Source of the DNA: PALSA-1004 sp046715035
GTDB lineage: Bacteria; Pseudomonadota; Gammaproteobacteria; Burkholderiales; SG8-41
DNA: 5,418 nucleotides
Direction of reading: 5' to 3'
NCBI GenBank assembly: GCA_046715035.1
Contig: JBKJZR010000121.1
Coordinates: 1-5,418 of the forward strand
In this document: positions 4,709-5,418 of the stretch, in pieces
Layout of the letters: each line of letters starts with the position of its first letter
Position numbering within the stretch: position 1 is the stretch's first letter
Notes under the pieces: model-generated
Seen by the model: the letters and a program-made list of their open reading frames with translations, nothing else
What the model was told of the DNA's origin: nothing
Database searches by the model: none
Position numbers and translations under genes: made by a program

Positions 4709-5176
4709 ATGACCACACCCCAAGTTAAGCCTGTCCCCGACGGGATGCACACGGTGACGCCGCACCTGGTTTGCGCCGACGCGGCCGCTGCCATCGAGTT
4801 CTACAAAAAAGCGTTCAATGCCGTGGAAACGGGCAGGCTGCCGGGTCCGCAGGGGAAACTCGTGCATGCGTTGATCCGGATCTGCGGTTCGGCGGTCATG
4901 CTGGCCGACGAATTCCCCGACTGGGGTTCATTCGGGCCGAAGTCACTCAAAGGCTCGCCGGTTACCATCCACCTCTATGTCGAGGAGGTCGACGCTTTCG
5001 ACAAGCAAGCCGTCGCCGCGGGGGCGAAGATCACGATGCCGCTCGAGGATACGTTCTGGGGCGACCGCTACTGCAAGCTCGAAGACCCGTTCGGTCATCA
5101 CTGGTCGGTGGCCACTCACATACGCGACGTGAGCCCGGAAGAGATGCAGCAGGCGATGCACAAAATGGGTGGATGA
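4709..5176 (+). CDS. VOC superfamily protein, PhnB-like (glyoxalase/bleomycin-resistance fold)
   Basis: Starting at ATG 4709 this is 155 residues, a normal size for a PhnB-like VOC protein. This start is chosen because GGAG (4697-4700) lies eight bases upstream. An ATG at 4703 is too close to it, and a TTG at 4679 lies only a few bases past the leader hairpin and would add ten residues that include the ribosome-binding site. The fold shows two beta-alpha-beta-beta-beta halves: TVTPHLVCADAAAAIEFYKKAF (from 15) and VTIHLYVEEVDAFDKQAVAA (from 85), then the family ending FWGDRYCKLEDPFGHHWSVA (116-135) and THIRDVSPEEM. VOC proteins are often metalloenzymes or drug-binding proteins; H19 is a plausible metal ligand, but catalysis is not shown. 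Closest classical labels are PhnB/glyoxalase-like, function unknown. Tandem ECF-type promoters precede it, and the SRPBCC gene follows after 40 bases, so the two probably form an operon. Confidence 0.92.
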   Translation: MTTPQVKPVPDGMHTVTPHLVCADAAAAIEFYKKAFNAVETGRLPGPQGKLVHALIRICGSAVMLADEFPDWGSFGPKSLKGSPVTIHLYVEEVDAFDKQAVAAGAKITMPLEDTFWGDRYCKLEDPFGHHWSVATHIRDVSPEEMQQAMHKMGG

Positions 5177-5216
5177 CCGCTATCCCGAACTCGCCACGCC
5201 GCCGAGGGAGGAACTG

Positions 5217-5418
5217 ATGCTCAAGACTATCGTCATCGCAGTCGTCGTGCTGATCGCCGGCGTGCTGATCCTTGCCGCGACCAAGCCCGACACCTTCCGC
5301 GTCCAGCGCGCGGCGAGCATCAAAGCCGCGCCGGAGAAAGTCTTCGCACTCATCAACGACTTTCGTCGGTGGGAAGCGTGGTCGCCGTGGGAGAAAAAGG
5401 ATCCGGCGATGAAACGAA
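5217..5418 (+). CDS. SRPBCC family protein with N-terminal membrane anchor, partial (C-terminus outside window)
   Basis: Sixty-seven complete residues are visible before the right edge cuts the frame. A hydrophobic helix, LKTIVIAVVVLIAGVLILAA at residues 2-21, is followed by ATKPDTFRVQRAASIKAAPE and KVFALINDFRRWEAWSPWEK. This is the typical start of the polyketide cyclase/START-like SRPBCC proteins (AHSA1/PYR-like ligand-binding fold) with one membrane anchor, commonly about 170-180 residues long. The beta1 strand and the xAPxxVFxLINDFxxWxxWSPW motif are clear. Such domains bind hydrophobic ligands; no specific substrate can be given. ATG 5217 has a strong GGAGG (5207-5211) five bases upstream. 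It lies 40 bases after the VOC stop and probably shares its transcript and hence the ECF-type control. Confidence 0.88.
   Translation, partial: MLKTIVIAVVVLIAGVLILAATKPDTFRVQRAASIKAAPEKVFALINDFRRWEAWSPWEKKDPAMKR

Noticed and set aside
4978..5003. TGTCGA (4978-4983) followed by CGAC (4999-5002), and the reverse arrangement on the other strand, inside the VOC gene
   Set aside because: The spacing is 15, not 17 bases, it lies within coding sequence, and the flanking TTC and TAT bases of P1 and P2 are absent.

Overview
The window is a GC-rich chromosomal segment, by eye above 60% G+C apart from two AT-rich intergenic stretches. The protein types and composition suggest a member of the Pseudomonadota, perhaps a betaproteobacterium. 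This is an inference; there is no rRNA or other firm taxonomic marker. No tRNA, rRNA, CRISPR array or transposase gene was seen.

Layout from left to right: (1) the 5' part of a HigB-type RelE/ParE-superfamily toxin gene on the minus strand, cut by the window edge, with a promoter so close to its ATG that the mRNA may be leaderless; (2) a LysR-family regulator on the minus strand, divergent from (3) an AzoR-type FMN-dependent NADH-azoreductase/quinone reductase, with an AT-rich control region between them that holds a candidate T-N11-A LysR box; (4) a pirin-family bicupin with all four expected metal ligands, flanked on both sides by copies of the same REP-like palindrome; (5) a 325-base intergenic region with the second palindrome, a plausible housekeeping promoter and a perfect tandem 10-mer; (6) a 414-residue ECF sigma factor of the ECF42 type with a long C-terminal extension; (7) a VOC/PhnB-like protein; and (8) the start of a membrane-anchored SRPBCC protein, cut by the right edge.

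The most interesting structure is the gap between the sigma gene and the VOC gene. It carries two matched copies of TGTCGATTC-N14-CGACTAT (4537-4566 and 4605-4634), 68 bases apart, each with a 17-base spacer between TGTCGA and CGAC. These match, from memory, the -35/-10 signature described for ECF42 target promoters. The reading is a local circuit: a sigma factor transcribed from its own housekeeping-type promoter switches on the adjacent VOC-SRPBCC operon through two tandem ECF promoters. The transcript would begin with a strong leader hairpin. ECF42 genes usually sit beside DGPF/YCII-type genes; none is present here, so the VOC/SRPBCC pair may be an alternative output.

The left half (LysR, azoreductase, pirin) looks like a redox or electrophile/quinone response module, which is an inference from family roles only.
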